Notes under the pieces: model-generated | The model's input: the letters and a program-made list of their open reading frames with translations, nothing else | What the model was told of the DNA's origin: nothing | Databases searched by the model: none | Made by a program: the position numbers and the translations under genes | In this document: piece by piece, positions 23,210 to 32,548 of the stretch | Layout of the letters: each line of letters opens with the position of its first letter | How positions within the stretch are numbered: position 1 is the stretch's first letter | Source: a virus | Direction: 5' to 3' (one strand) | Length of the DNA stretch: 64,000 nucleotides | IMG/VR virus record: IMGVR_UViG_3300042559_001567 | Span: 1-64,000 of that record

Positions 23210-24964
23210 ATGGGAGCATTATTAGAATCAGGTATGGTAGGTAACATCGGTCTTAAGCACCTTCGTGTTATCAAAGAAGATACCATCAAAAAATGGGATG
23301 ACTTAGGCTTTTTAGAAGGTCTTAACGGTCACCAAAAAGATAACATCGCGCAATTGTATGAAAACCAAGCGTCTTACTTAATCAATGAAGCAGCAACAGC
23401 TGATGCATCTGGTTCTTTCGAGACTGTAGTTTTCCCAATTATCCGTCGTGTATTCTCTAAATTATTAGCAAACGACATCGTTTCAGTACAAGCAATGAAC
23501 TTACCAATTGGTAAATTGTTCTTCTTCGTACCTAAAATTCAAGAAAGAAACGCAAGTAACGGTCACTATTCTCCTTACGGTATCCCAGGTGGTGCTGGTG
23601 GATCAAGTGCTTCTACTGGTTATACAGGTATTAACTTGTACGATCGTTTCTACGAGAACAGTGATGCAAACGATCAAGGTTTGTTTGATTACTCTAAAGG
23701 AGAGTTTTCAACAGTTTCTTTAACAGGTACATCACTTCACGAATTTGCTGCAGGTGAAGCAGGTAACGGAGTAACTTACACTTCAGGTTCAACTGTAACT
23801 TCATTAGGTTCAGTAATCTTGAAATTAACTGGTTTCTCTAAACCAGGTCAAGGTAAATTAGCAGGTCCAGACGGTAACGAAATGGATACTGAAGAATTTT
23901 TAGCTTCATTATCTTTAACATGTCCTCGTATTGCTGGTTTAAGTGGTAGAACATCATTACCATTTAACGTAGTAACTCAGAAATATGGTAAAGGTATTGT
24001 AGAATACGGTTCAAGAACCGCAGGTGCAAATGGTCTTAAATTTAATGACATTTGTGATGAAGATGGTGCAATCTACTTAAACGTTGATTTACAATCTTAT
24101 TCATCTACTGCAGGTTATTCTAATTTTTCTGTAACAGGTACAACATCTTTAGATGGTACTGACTTTACAGCGGAATACCGTCGTTATGCAACTTTAGAAT
24201 TTGAAGATGCAATCGGTGAAGTTTCTTTTGATTTAGAATCAGTAACAGTTTCTGTAACTGAAAGAAAATTAAGAGCTAGCTGGTCTCCTGAATTGGCTCA
24301 AGACGTTAGTGCATTCCACAACATCGATGCTGAGGCAGAATTGACAGCTTTATTATCAGAGCAAATCGCTGCTGAAGTTGACCGTGAAATCTTACGTGAC
24401 TTACGTAAAGGTGCAGCATGGAAAGCTAAGTGGGATTATAACGAATGGAAATACGGTGGAACTGGTGGAGCAACTCTACAAGGTTACACACAGAAAGATT
24501 GGAACCAAACTTTAGTAACTAAAGTTAACCAAATTTCTGCTCAAATCCACAAGACTACATTAAGAGGTGGTGCTAACTGGATTGTTGTTTCTTCAGAAGT
24601 TTCTGCAGTATTCGATGATTTAGAGTATTTCCACGTATCTAATGCAGCTCCTGAGCAAGATTCATACAACATGGGTATCGAGAAAATCGGTTCTCTTGCT
24701 GGAAGATATCAAGTATATCGTGACCCTTACTTCCCAGCTGGAAAAATCTTGATTGGACATAAAGGAAAATCATTATTGGACGCAGGATATGTATACGCAC
24801 CATACGTGCCATTACAATTAACTCCAACAATGTACAATCCATTCAACATGACTCCTATCAAAGGTATCATGACACGTTACGCAAAGAAAATGGTGAACAA
24901 CCGTTACTTTGGTGTAATCGATGTACAAGGTATTGTAACATTCAATATGGATACATTAAGATAA
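23210..24964 (+). CDS. Major capsid protein (T4 gp23-like)
   Basis: 584 residues with an HK97-type T4 capsid pattern: LLESGMVGNIGLKHLRVIKE at the start, ATADASGSFETVVFPIIRRVFSKL (about 62-85, near the expected protease cleavage zone), PIGKLFFFVPKI, and the C-terminal block with LSPELAQDVSAFHNIDAEAEL-like sequence, the ILRDLRKGA helix and PLQLTPTMYNPFNMTPIKGIMTRYAKKMVNNRYFG. Codon use is more C-ending (TTC, AAC, CGT) than in neighbours, as expected for the most highly expressed gene. A strong terminator follows. Confidence 0.95.
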   Translation: MGALLESGMVGNIGLKHLRVIKEDTIKKWDDLGFLEGLNGHQKDNIAQLYENQASYLINEAATADASGSFETVVFPIIRRVFSKLLANDIVSVQAMNLPIGKLFFFVPKIQERNASNGHYSPYGIPGGAGGSSASTGYTGINLYDRFYENSDANDQGLFDYSKGEFSTVSLTGTSLHEFAAGEAGNGVTYTSGSTVTSLGSVILKLTGFSKPGQGKLAGPDGNEMDTEEFLASLSLTCPRIAGLSGRTSLPFNVVTQKYGKGIVEYGSRTAGANGLKFNDICDEDGAIYLNVDLQSYSSTAGYSNFSVTGTTSLDGTDFTAEYRRYATLEFEDAIGEVSFDLESVTVSVTERKLRASWSPELAQDVSAFHNIDAEAELTALLSEQIAAEVDREILRDLRKGAAWKAKWDYNEWKYGGTGGATLQGYTQKDWNQTLVTKVNQISAQIHKTTLRGGANWIVVSSEVSAVFDDLEYFHVSNAAPEQDSYNMGIEKIGSLAGRYQVYRDPYFPAGKILIGHKGKSLLDAGYVYAPYVPLQLTPTMYNPFNMTPIKGIMTRYAKKMVNNRYFGVIDVQGIVTFNMDTLR

Positions 24965-24988
24965 TCTTAGGATTTATCATATTAAAAG

Positions 24989-25014
24989 ACCCTCGAGAAA
25001 TCGGGGGTTTTTTA
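24989..25014 (+). terminator. Terminator after the major capsid gene
   Basis: Stem ACCCTCGA / TCGGGGGT (one G-T pair), tetraloop GAAA, then TTTTTATTT. Confidence 0.88.
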
Positions 25015-25026
25015 TTTAAACTGAAA

Positions 25027-25034
25027 TATTTATA
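25027..25034 (+). promoter_or_regulatory. Late-promoter-like element TATTTATA
   Basis: 18 nt before ATG 25053, directly after the capsid terminator. Confidence 0.55.
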
Positions 25035-25052
25035 TCTATAAACAATTAAAAA

Positions 25053-25373
25053 ATGAACAAAAAACTTGCAAAATTACAAAACATAATTGAGGCTAACCAA
25101 AGATTAAACAAAACATTATTAAATGAACAACACCAACCTAAAAATTTTAGTGTGGGTCAAGTAGTTAATACTAAGAGAGATGTTGATGGCCAAATGTATA
25201 CAATAAAAATTACAGCGGCAGAACCAAATTTTATGGTTGGTACTATAACAGGTCCAGGAACATACGGTGGGGCATCGTTAAAAAATGGACAATCGGGTCT
25301 TGAATTATATTCAGACGCTCCCGGTGTACTAAGTGGTAATTCACAATTAGGTAAATTTACAGTAGTAAGATAA
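25053..25373 (+). CDS. Small beta-domain protein behind the capsid gene
   Basis: 106 residues: a helical start (1-25), then a compact Gly/Thr/Val-rich part with several predicted strands (FSVGQVVNTKRDVDGQMYTIKI...). It has its own late element and terminator, so it is made alone and late; a head decoration role is possible but not shown by the sequence. Confidence 0.55.
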   Translation: MNKKLAKLQNIIEANQRLNKTLLNEQHQPKNFSVGQVVNTKRDVDGQMYTIKITAAEPNFMVGTITGPGTYGGASLKNGQSGLELYSDAPGVLSGNSQLGKFTVVR

Positions 25374-25377
25374 TTTA

Positions 25378-25403
25378 AACCCCCAATTATGGGGGTTTTT
25401 TAT
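25378..25403 (+). terminator. Terminator
   Basis: Stem AACCCCC / GGGGGTT, loop AATTAT, then TTTTATTTTT. Confidence 0.85.
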
Positions 25404-25404
25404 T

Positions 25405-25436
25405 TTTGGCATATTCCAGAATATTATTTATATTTG
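25405..25436 (+). promoter_or_regulatory. Host-like promoter TTTG-N20-TATATTTG, leaderless geometry
   Basis: TTTG at 25405-25408 and an exact TATATTTG at 25429-25436, 20 nt apart. The box ends 4 nt before ATG 25441, so the transcript should begin at or within a base or two of the start codon. Confidence 0.65.
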
Positions 25437-25440
25437 CATT

Positions 25441-25737
25441 ATGGAATACGAGAATCTTAGATTAGATGTTCTTATTAAACTCATTGATGAAAGGGGTATT
25501 TCTTGTAAAAGCAAGAAGGATGAGATTATAAAATACCTTAAATTGGACGATGAGGATAAATATATCAGAGAAACCACTTATATGAAGGATGGTAATGGAT
25601 ATGCTGTGGGTATTGATATTAAAAATAGAGACCATTTACTACAAATGAGTAAATTAATCGAGAAAAAAGAAGGGAAACATTTAAATAGGTACGAGGATAA
25701 TCGTATTATGTTTTGGTCACCACAAAAATTAATATAA
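25441..25737 (+). CDS. SAP-like domain protein
   Basis: 98 residues. The N-terminal 35 residues (LRLDVLIKLIDERGISCKSK then KDEIIKYLK) match the helix-turn-helix SAP pattern that binds nucleic acid. The rest is a small mixed domain. The stop overlaps the dCMP deaminase start (TAATG), so the two are translationally coupled. Confidence 0.6.
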   Translation: MEYENLRLDVLIKLIDERGISCKSKKDEIIKYLKLDDEDKYIRETTYMKDGNGYAVGIDIKNRDHLLQMSKLIEKKEGKHLNRYEDNRIMFWSPQKLI

Positions 25738-26177
25738 TGAATTGGACGGAATATTTTTTAGAAATTGCAGAGGTTGTAAAACTTAAATCTAAGGACCAAT
25801 CTACACAGATAGGTGCTGTTGTCGTTGGGGAGGGTAGAAACGTCCTTTCTACGGGTTATAATTCCTTTCCAAGGGGTTTAGACGATTCTAAACCTGAACG
25901 TCAGGAAAGACCCGAGAAATACTTCTGGATGGAACATGCGGAACGTAATGCGATTTATAATGCTGCGTTAGAGGGTGTGTCCCTTAAAAACTCAACAATC
26001 TATTTAACATCGGGATTACCTTGTATGGATTGTGCTAGAGGAATTGTTAATTCTGGTATAAAGACGGTATATTGTAAGGAAGTCTGCACTACTAAAAATA
26101 AAGAAAAGTGGGATGAATCCCAAAGTAAGGCCAAACAACTTTTAAATGAGTGTGGGGTTAATATAATTTATTATTAA
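25737..26177 (+). CDS. Deoxycytidylate (dCMP) deaminase
   Basis: I chose ATG 25737 (MNWTEYFLEIAEVVKLKSKD), which overlaps the upstream stop by one base; a longer in-frame start at 25713 would lie inside the SAP gene. The 146-residue product has the zinc-site motifs HAE (H67-E69) and PCMDC (95-99) and GAVVVGEGRNVLSTGYN typical of dCMP deaminase. It converts dCMP to dUMP, feeding dTTP synthesis; dUTPase is encoded elsewhere in the window. Confidence 0.92.
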   Translation: MNWTEYFLEIAEVVKLKSKDQSTQIGAVVVGEGRNVLSTGYNSFPRGLDDSKPERQERPEKYFWMEHAERNAIYNAALEGVSLKNSTIYLTSGLPCMDCARGIVNSGIKTVYCKEVCTTKNKEKWDESQSKAKQLLNECGVNIIYY

Positions 26178-27059
26178 TTACCAAGTTTTACAAGCCCAAT
26201 ATCTTGGTTTCCAACGAGGTCCAGGATTTTCACAATTATGTCTAGCTCTAAAAGATTTACGTCTCTGAGGATTATTTTTCTTAATAACCATTCTTTTTCC
26301 TTTCGCAGATTTACCTCCGAAACCGAAATTTACTTTAACGACCTTACCCTTGTCATTCTTGACATACACTTTAAACTTTTTAATATCACCTTGCATGATT
26401 TTGCCAAGTTGAACCTTACGTCCTTGATACTCGGCCTCATTTAACATATTGGTTGATTCAAAATTTGTATTTTGAACAGAACCCGACTCATCTTCATAAA
26501 TTAAAACAGGAGTTTCTTCGTTATATTCAAAAAGTCTTTCAAATTGATCCTCAGATATTTGAATAATTGTTCTTTTTTCTACACTTTCAGATAATCTATC
26601 AGATTCTTTATATCTAAGGGGATTAGACATTTTTTCTGATTGACTAAACAATCTTTTTTTTCTTGTAAACGCAAAACTTCTACTTCTTTCGTCAACATTT
26701 TGTTGTTCATCGAATTTTGTCATTGTTGGTTTATTACCTTTCCCAATTTTTGGGTCTTTCTTTTCTGCGTTTCTTTTTTGAGATGTCATTGCTTTCTTTT
26801 CTTTTTTATCATAAGAAGAAGCTACTTTAGGGGTGTCTTTTGATACTTTTTTAGAGGGTCTACATTTTGGGTAACCCTTTCTTCCCTTTTCACCATCGGC
26901 GTCACTACGACCACATGGAGGATGTTTACCGTCAATTTTACGACTTACATCAACCCATTTTTCTTTAAACCATCTACCTAAGTCTTCTTCTAAGACTTCA
27001 CCATTTTTAATAGATAATTTAATATATCGTAAATCTTCTTCGTTTATGTGTATTTTCAT
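26178..27059 (-). CDS. Basic protein with DUF5872-like and FRARHNC motifs
   Basis: 293 residues. The N-terminal region (about 27-78) has LGRWFKEKWVDVSR, then a PPCGRSDAD...YPKCRP Cys pair as in DUF5872 proteins. A Lys-rich linker follows, then a middle acidic part (about 165-215). The C-terminal domain ends with RRKSFRARHNCENPGPRW and RYWACKTW. These Cys/His/Trp-rich basic ends recur in phage late proteins and suggest DNA or zinc binding. Function unknown; it is directly followed by a similar small basic protein. Confidence 0.6.
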   Translation of the reverse strand: MKIHINEEDLRYIKLSIKNGEVLEEDLGRWFKEKWVDVSRKIDGKHPPCGRSDADGEKGRKGYPKCRPSKKVSKDTPKVASSYDKKEKKAMTSQKRNAEKKDPKIGKGNKPTMTKFDEQQNVDERSRSFAFTRKKRLFSQSEKMSNPLRYKESDRLSESVEKRTIIQISEDQFERLFEYNEETPVLIYEDESGSVQNTNFESTNMLNEAEYQGRKVQLGKIMQGDIKKFKVYVKNDKGKVVKVNFGFGGKSAKGKRMVIKKNNPQRRKSFRARHNCENPGPRWKPRYWACKTW

Positions 27060-27062
27060 AAT

Positions 27063-27521
27063 TTACTTTTTACCACTACAGTATGAACCGGAGCATTGTT
27101 TTTTACCATCTAATCCTTTAATTTTACCCTTACAGACTTGTACTGCGTACCCATTTGCATATGCCGATGGATAAACTTTAAATTTAGATTTGGCTGCGGA
27201 CATTCCTCTTGAACAAAGTTTGTTTCTTTTTTTCTCTGATTCTGACAGATTTTTTTGTTCAAAATAACCATCAATGAAGTTAGCAACCTCCTCAATATCA
27301 TCCGCAGATGTTGTTATATGGTCACCAGCCCAAGCATGTTCTCCTGTGACTAATTTAGGGAAATCGGTTTGGTGTTTAAATGACAGTATTGTTTCAATAT
27401 CATTCTTTATTTTAACAAGGTTACTTAAAACCATGTACGTTCCGTCCTCAGATATGTGAGATTCTTGTTGTTCTTTAACCACCTTACTTAAATGTTTTTT
27501 AATTAATTCACTTATGTTCAT
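27063..27521 (-). CDS. Late protein with Cys-rich basic C terminus
   Basis: 152 residues: helical N-terminal two thirds, then a C-terminal module with four Cys (KLCSRGMSAAKSKFKVYPSA, then QVCKGKIKG, QCSGSYCSGKK). Similar short modules (C, YPSAYAN, VCKGK, CSGSY) recur in T4-like phage proteins of unknown role. It may bind DNA or metal in the virion. A late element lies 3 nt upstream of its start. Confidence 0.6.
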   Translation of the reverse strand: MNISELIKKHLSKVVKEQQESHISEDGTYMVLSNLVKIKNDIETILSFKHQTDFPKLVTGEHAWAGDHITTSADDIEEVANFIDGYFEQKNLSESEKKRNKLCSRGMSAAKSKFKVYPSAYANGYAVQVCKGKIKGLDGKKQCSGSYCSGKK

Positions 27522-27524
27522 AAT

Positions 27525-27532
27525 AATAAATA
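27525..27532 (-). promoter_or_regulatory. Late-promoter-like element TATTTATT, leaderless geometry
   Basis: Ends 3 nt before the minus-strand ATG at 27521. Confidence 0.5.
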
Positions 27533-27535
27533 TTT

Positions 27536-28906
27536 TTATTTTTCAGATAAAATTTCAAATTTTATATGTTCTTTATAGAAGATTTCTTCTGTATGAGTTT
27601 TTCCTTTTATTTCTATAAAATATTCCCTCGGAATATAAATAGACGTGTCTAATGTAAAAGAATTTTCATTTGTGGTATCTGTCAAAGTCCAATCATGAAT
27701 AATAACATCGGTAACCCCCTCCTTTATAAACATTCTATAATAAACCTCGTCAAATAACACCGTTTTAGGATTGTCAATTGATTTAAAACTTATTACAACT
27801 TTTCTTTTTTCTCCTCTTTTTATCTTATCGGATTGTTTTATACCAAAATATTGTATTGCATATCTTTGTAATTCTGTTTGATTTGCACCAATAGTATATA
27901 ATGAGGTGTATGGTTTAGGTACGAATTTTTGAGTGACATCTGAAATGTCAACACCATCTAAGGTTAAATTTTTCCACTTATCAAAAAAGAATTTTTTACC
28001 GTCACACAAAACACCATCAATTCCAAATGTAACTTTGTAAACTCCCTTTTTGACTTTTGTTGCTGTAAAATTGGACAATCCACTAATAACGGTATTTGTA
28101 CTATCCAATATATCCACCATTGGAAGTTCATCTAAATCATAAAAATTAGAACCTTTTGTAACATACAAATATAAATTTTGGTCAACCCCACCGATAAAAT
28201 TTTGTCTATCATCTTCTATTCTATCATCAAATGTTGATTCCATATAAGGTTCAAAGAACGTTTGGGTGTATTTCGTAAAAAACGCTACAGAGTTATCAAC
28301 CTCGGGACTTAAATCTTGATATAACACCGAAAACGCAATTCCCAATCCGTGATTTGTATCTCCCGATAATATACCATTAACATATCCTGTTATATCGACA
28401 TTAATATCCTCATTACCATTGTCAAAATGCATTGAAGTTACTATAATTGGGTCTGTTGCATATACACCTTGACTTGTCCATTCATTTAAAGTGGTTCTAT
28501 TAAACCAGTTAGATGGTCTCTCATCAAATGTGTGGTTACCAGTTGTAAAATCATAACCAGAGTCTTGGTAATCAAAACCAACACCCTCGTCCCAAAATTC
28601 TGTTATTTTAAAGATTATTAAATCAAAAGAAGTTGCTCTATCTCTTGAGGTACTTCTGTTTTTACCTTTTAGTCCCTCGTCACCAAAAATCGTGTTTGTT
28701 AGATGTAATGTGTGGTTAGTGGTGTTGGTTACAACCAATTCACCCGAGTTTACTTTATTCTGTAAACTGTCTAAATCTAATTTAAATATAAATTTAGAAA
28801 ATCCAGAACCATAAAATATCTCAGTTGTTGGATTTTTAGAGGTATTAACAGCAGAATCCTTTATGATTGTGTTGTTTTTCTCAAAATATGAACGAAAATA
28901 TGACAT
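27536..28906 (-). CDS. Virion structural protein, baseplate or fibre type
   Basis: 456 residues, beta-rich. The N-terminal about 200 residues (FRSYFEKNNTIIKDSAVN, FGSGFSKFIFKLDLDSL-like) resemble DNRLRE/carbohydrate-binding jelly-roll modules; the C-terminal half has Ig-like strands. It lies next to the baseplate hub-like gene. Probably a baseplate-attached adhesin or wedge protein; no T4 counterpart is recognised. Confidence 0.6.
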   Translation of the reverse strand: MSYFRSYFEKNNTIIKDSAVNTSKNPTTEIFYGSGFSKFIFKLDLDSLQNKVNSGELVVTNTTNHTLHLTNTIFGDEGLKGKNRSTSRDRATSFDLIIFKITEFWDEGVGFDYQDSGYDFTTGNHTFDERPSNWFNRTTLNEWTSQGVYATDPIIVTSMHFDNGNEDINVDITGYVNGILSGDTNHGLGIAFSVLYQDLSPEVDNSVAFFTKYTQTFFEPYMESTFDDRIEDDRQNFIGGVDQNLYLYVTKGSNFYDLDELPMVDILDSTNTVISGLSNFTATKVKKGVYKVTFGIDGVLCDGKKFFFDKWKNLTLDGVDISDVTQKFVPKPYTSLYTIGANQTELQRYAIQYFGIKQSDKIKRGEKRKVVISFKSIDNPKTVLFDEVYYRMFIKEGVTDVIIHDWTLTDTTNENSFTLDTSIYIPREYFIEIKGKTHTEEIFYKEHIKFEILSEK

Positions 28907-28917
28907 CTCTTTTTATT

Positions 28918-28925
28918 TATAAATA
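28918..28925 (-). promoter_or_regulatory. Late-promoter-like element TATTTATA
   Basis: 11 nt upstream of the minus-strand ATG at 28906. Confidence 0.5.
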
Positions 28926-28930
28926 TCAAA

Positions 28931-30442
28931 TTAGTTGATTCTAATCGATTTATTTAAAATGTCATTTTCAAAAGAGGAATATAACCCCATTAATCTTTCG
29001 TAATTTGGGTCTCCTTTCACTAAAGGACCCATTAAATTATGTTTATGTCCGTTTAATAAATCTATAATTGCTCTTAACAATTCTAATAAATTTTCACCTC
29101 TAACAGTTGAGTATGTGTTTGGTCCAATATCCTTTAAATAATTTTCTTGGGTTAATTCATATTTGTCTAAATTGGTAAAATCAATTGTTTTACCTGAATC
29201 GTTAGTATCTGTAGATATAAGATATATGTTATCCGATTTCAAAGACGCAAAAGTCTGTTCCCCCGGAATGTTTGAATCTTTAAGAACGTTTTCTTTTTTT
29301 GTAACTGGAGTTACCGGCGGTGAAACCTTTGTTCTTGAAAATACCAAACCATTAATTGGACCACATCCTTTATTAATGGTTATTTTATTGAATATAGTTT
29401 TTCTTTCAGTTTTTTGGGTTGTGTCGGATAAAACTCTATTTTTACATTCACTTGTTGGTCTAAAATAAAAAGGATGTAAATCTCCTTCTGAGTATGATGT
29501 ATTAAATTCATTAAGACTCTTTAAGTGTAATGTTTTTAAGACATCTCTTATTGTACAATAAGTTTCTTCGGTATCTTCGGTTGTAAAGGTAAGAGTTGCT
29601 CCCGTTGTTGTCCCATCTAAATTTAATAACTTATAATGGTCTTGAATTAAATCAACATCGGATAGTTTTGGGTTATCCGTTCTATATAAACCACCGAACG
29701 GCTTTGTTAATTTATAAACATATAAACTAACGGTTCTTGTTGTACCGCTAAATTTATCTATTGAATATTCTATAAGATGTGATAAGTCAGATATTGCAAC
29801 GGTGTTCGTGGTTATTTTTTCTTCCTTAAATTCTTTTCTTTTACCAAATTTTTTAAGGTATAGTGTTGATACTTTATTGGACATTAATGGTTGATTTACC
29901 ATTATTGTTTTTTGACCCGTCGATGCATAGTCTTTGGCGATTAATTTACCACCTCTAAGTTGTACACCATTTTCTGTAAAAATAACATCAGAACCGTATT
30001 TTCCATAAACACCAAAGTCTGTTGTTTTTGCGAACGCAGCAACTGATTTAGGATTTTTATATCCATCTGCTTTAGTGGAATCCATAACCGCAGGTCCGTG
30101 TTTTGCTGAAACTCCATATGTTGTATTTTCAACCTGTGCGGAATGTGTTTGTGAATTATAGTCAAACATTGTTGTAAAAGGACCGGCAATATATTCTGTA
30201 TTTACAGTATCTTTATCAGGATTGTAATTTATAATTTTAACCGCTTGACCTTTTTCTGGAATAAAATTAATATTTGTTGGTAGGAATGGATATGCTAAAA
30301 ATAAATCATTATCATCCCATTTTGTGTATTCTAAAGCCTTTTCTTGTTGACTAACCCAAGAACTATATCTAACGCATCTAATTGCACCTAAACCAGCCGG
30401 ATCAAAATTATCAACACAAATACCAATATCTATTATTTTCAT
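28931..30442 (-). CDS. Baseplate hub protein with gp5-type OB fold
   Basis: 503 residues. The N terminus (IGICVDNFDPAGLGAIRCVR, then PFLPTNINFIPEKGQAVKII and GPF) looks like the OB-fold of T4 gp5 / VgrG-type hub proteins. No lysozyme motif follows, unlike T4 gp5. The middle and C terminus are beta-rich, with a short needle-like stretch unlikely. It probably sits at the centre of the baseplate. The stop region overlaps no gene; the start overlaps the next small gene by 4 nt. Confidence 0.65.
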   Translation of the reverse strand: MKIIDIGICVDNFDPAGLGAIRCVRYSSWVSQQEKALEYTKWDDNDLFLAYPFLPTNINFIPEKGQAVKIINYNPDKDTVNTEYIAGPFTTMFDYNSQTHSAQVENTTYGVSAKHGPAVMDSTKADGYKNPKSVAAFAKTTDFGVYGKYGSDVIFTENGVQLRGGKLIAKDYASTGQKTIMVNQPLMSNKVSTLYLKKFGKRKEFKEEKITTNTVAISDLSHLIEYSIDKFSGTTRTVSLYVYKLTKPFGGLYRTDNPKLSDVDLIQDHYKLLNLDGTTTGATLTFTTEDTEETYCTIRDVLKTLHLKSLNEFNTSYSEGDLHPFYFRPTSECKNRVLSDTTQKTERKTIFNKITINKGCGPINGLVFSRTKVSPPVTPVTKKENVLKDSNIPGEQTFASLKSDNIYLISTDTNDSGKTIDFTNLDKYELTQENYLKDIGPNTYSTVRGENLLELLRAIIDLLNGHKHNLMGPLVKGDPNYERLMGLYSSFENDILNKSIRIN

Positions 30443-30639
30443 TTCTTAATTCTTTTCTCTATTTCATTATTTACATTATTATATAAAATTTCAATAGATT
30501 CTAAATGTCTTGTTAAATCTATAATTAAATTTTTTGTTTTTTCGTGTTCACCATATAATTCATTAACCACAACAAATAAATCTTTATTTGATTTATTTTT
30601 AGGGTCTTTTGCTATTTCAATTAAATTTTCTTTTTCCAT
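30439..30639 (-). CDS. Small coiled-coil protein
   Basis: 66 residues, nearly all helical and Lys/Glu/Asn-rich, encoded between two baseplate-type genes with overlapping or adjacent ends. Probably an assembly partner of the hub; no family recognised. Confidence 0.5.
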   Translation of the reverse strand: MEKENLIEIAKDPKNKSNKDLFVVVNELYGEHEKTKNLIIDLTRHLESIEILYNNVNNEIEKRIKK

Positions 30640-30640
30640 G

Positions 30641-32548
30641 TTAAAACATTTTTCCTGAACTTGTTATAATACCCGGTGGAATTATAATTGGTAATCCAAA
30701 CGGTGTTGGTATAATAACCTCTTGTGTTGATACTTGTATAAAACTGTTTGCGTCGTGTTCTTCGGTTTGACCATCAATTACAGATTTAACTAATGCAGTT
30801 AAATTATTTGATTCTCCAAAAATTGGACCTGTACTAATTCCAGAAGATTCTAATTTTTCAGTAATATTTAATAACGCTCTATCCGTACTAAAACCAGGTA
30901 AATAATGAGACAACCCTAACAAAAATCCTGGCACTTGAGCACCTCCAGTAAGACCTCCAGTAATACTAGAAATACCACCCTTTAAGGCTAAATCTATTGA
31001 TTGAGATATAATTTTAAATAATGAATCACAATTATCTAACCCCAATTCTAATAATTTTGTTAATAGTGCAATTAACGATGTTATAATAAGATAATAACGT
31101 TTTGCTTTATTTTTTAATATTTTTAATGCTAATCTTTGTAAGAAATTTAATAAATCTATTTTAACTCGTTTCCAAAACTCAGATAAAAATTTCCAAAGTA
31201 GATTTCTAATAATTTCATTAAATAATTTACTCAATTTTTTCATTATTTCTTTTGCGGATTCAACCAATCCCCCAACACCAGCAACAACTGATTTGTATAT
31301 AATAACAATTGGTAGCATATATTTCGGTGCCAATACGGAACCTATTAATGCCTTTGGTAAATTTAAAATAAAAGTGTTTAATAATGATAAATGAAAATTA
31401 TCTGGCGGTATAGACGAGTCTGATGTCTCATGTGCTGCAGCCGCGGCATTTAACAATGCATTATTAACAGCATCGTTTAAATTTTTCTTATTTGATAAGT
31501 AAACAAAATCTTCAAAGTGAGAGGTGTCAGCCACAGATTCAAAATTGTTACAATCTTTAAATCTCAATACTTTTTTATATCTCGCACTTTCATCATCCAA
31601 ATCAATACCCTCAACATTATCAAAATCAAAATAAAATTCAATGTCTTCATCATTTTCATTAAATTCAGTGGTTGGATTTTGATTTGTACCTGTAGATGTT
31701 GGGTTGTTACATAATGCACATAATTTTGCCAATAATCTATTTAATTCATTAAAACCTTTATCAAATAAAGGAGGTTCGGTACCATCTCCTTGTAATGTCA
31801 TTAACATTGCTGTTTTTGTAACACCACTGATGTCTAAAAACTCTATATTAGTGTAGTATGTTGTTAAAAATTCATCAACTTTGGTTACACTAAAATTATC
31901 AAATGTATATTTTTGAGTTGATGCATTCCAATTAATGTCAAATATTGGGTCGGGGTCCTTTGTATAAAATGTTTGTGGTGAAGTAAAACCACTATAAAGT
32001 AATTGGTTCATTTTAACTAACCCTCTATCTTTATTATCTTCGTAAACAATTTTACCACTATTACTAACGGGTGAAACTGTTAATACATTCATAAAATCAA
32101 ATTCAGAAGGTGATATGGTCACACTACTAATTAAAGATTTATTTGTACCACAAATACCGTCTCCGGCAAATAAAACCTTTTTAACACTATCCATAACAAT
32201 CTGTTTTGAACTTTTTAAAGTTTCATTTATAGAATCGTTTGTGTGTTGTCTAAGTCTTTGTTTGTTTGTACTTTTTTCGTTAATCTCTATCTTATTGTTT
32301 GTTCCTAAAAACCCCTCAACGGTATCGATTAATTCACCAAAAATATCCTTGTTGTTCTCTTTTTTCTTTTTTCTTTTTTCAGCAAAATCTGAAAGTTTTT
32401 TACCAAAAAGGGCATCAGTTGTTGGTAAGTCCTTTAAGAATTTATCACTTTTCTCATTGAAACTTTTCTCACCGTCGTCGGCAATTCTCTTAACCGCATC
32501 AATTTTGGCCTTTATTTTGGACTTCTGTTCTTTTATTTTAGATGCCAT
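30641..32548 (-). CDS. Large baseplate-region structural protein
   Basis: 635 residues. A Lys-rich helical N terminus (1-125) leads into a beta-rich middle and then a hydrophobic helical part (about 390-530) with segments long enough to cross a membrane. The last 50 residues are Pro/Gly/Ile-rich (PTPFGLPIIIPPGII). Such hydrophobic segments in a tail protein could insert in the host membrane during DNA entry. Position between the sigma factor and hub genes suggests baseplate, not confirmed by motif. Confidence 0.5.
   Translation of the reverse strand: MASKIKEQKSKIKAKIDAVKRIADDGEKSFNEKSDKFLKDLPTTDALFGKKLSDFAEKRKKKKENNKDIFGELIDTVEGFLGTNNKIEINEKSTNKQRLRQHTNDSINETLKSSKQIVMDSVKKVLFAGDGICGTNKSLISSVTISPSEFDFMNVLTVSPVSNSGKIVYEDNKDRGLVKMNQLLYSGFTSPQTFYTKDPDPIFDINWNASTQKYTFDNFSVTKVDEFLTTYYTNIEFLDISGVTKTAMLMTLQGDGTEPPLFDKGFNELNRLLAKLCALCNNPTSTGTNQNPTTEFNENDEDIEFYFDFDNVEGIDLDDESARYKKVLRFKDCNNFESVADTSHFEDFVYLSNKKNLNDAVNNALLNAAAAAHETSDSSIPPDNFHLSLLNTFILNLPKALIGSVLAPKYMLPIVIIYKSVVAGVGGLVESAKEIMKKLSKLFNEIIRNLLWKFLSEFWKRVKIDLLNFLQRLALKILKNKAKRYYLIITSLIALLTKLLELGLDNCDSLFKIISQSIDLALKGGISSITGGLTGGAQVPGFLLGLSHYLPGFSTDRALLNITEKLESSGISTGPIFGESNNLTALVKSVIDGQTEEHDANSFIQVSTQEVIIPTPFGLPIIIPPGIITSSGKMF

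Noticed and set aside
28931-30442. Lysozyme domain expected in a gp5-type hub
   Set aside because: No E-x8-D-x5-T or other lysozyme pattern is visible; only the OB-like start is supported.
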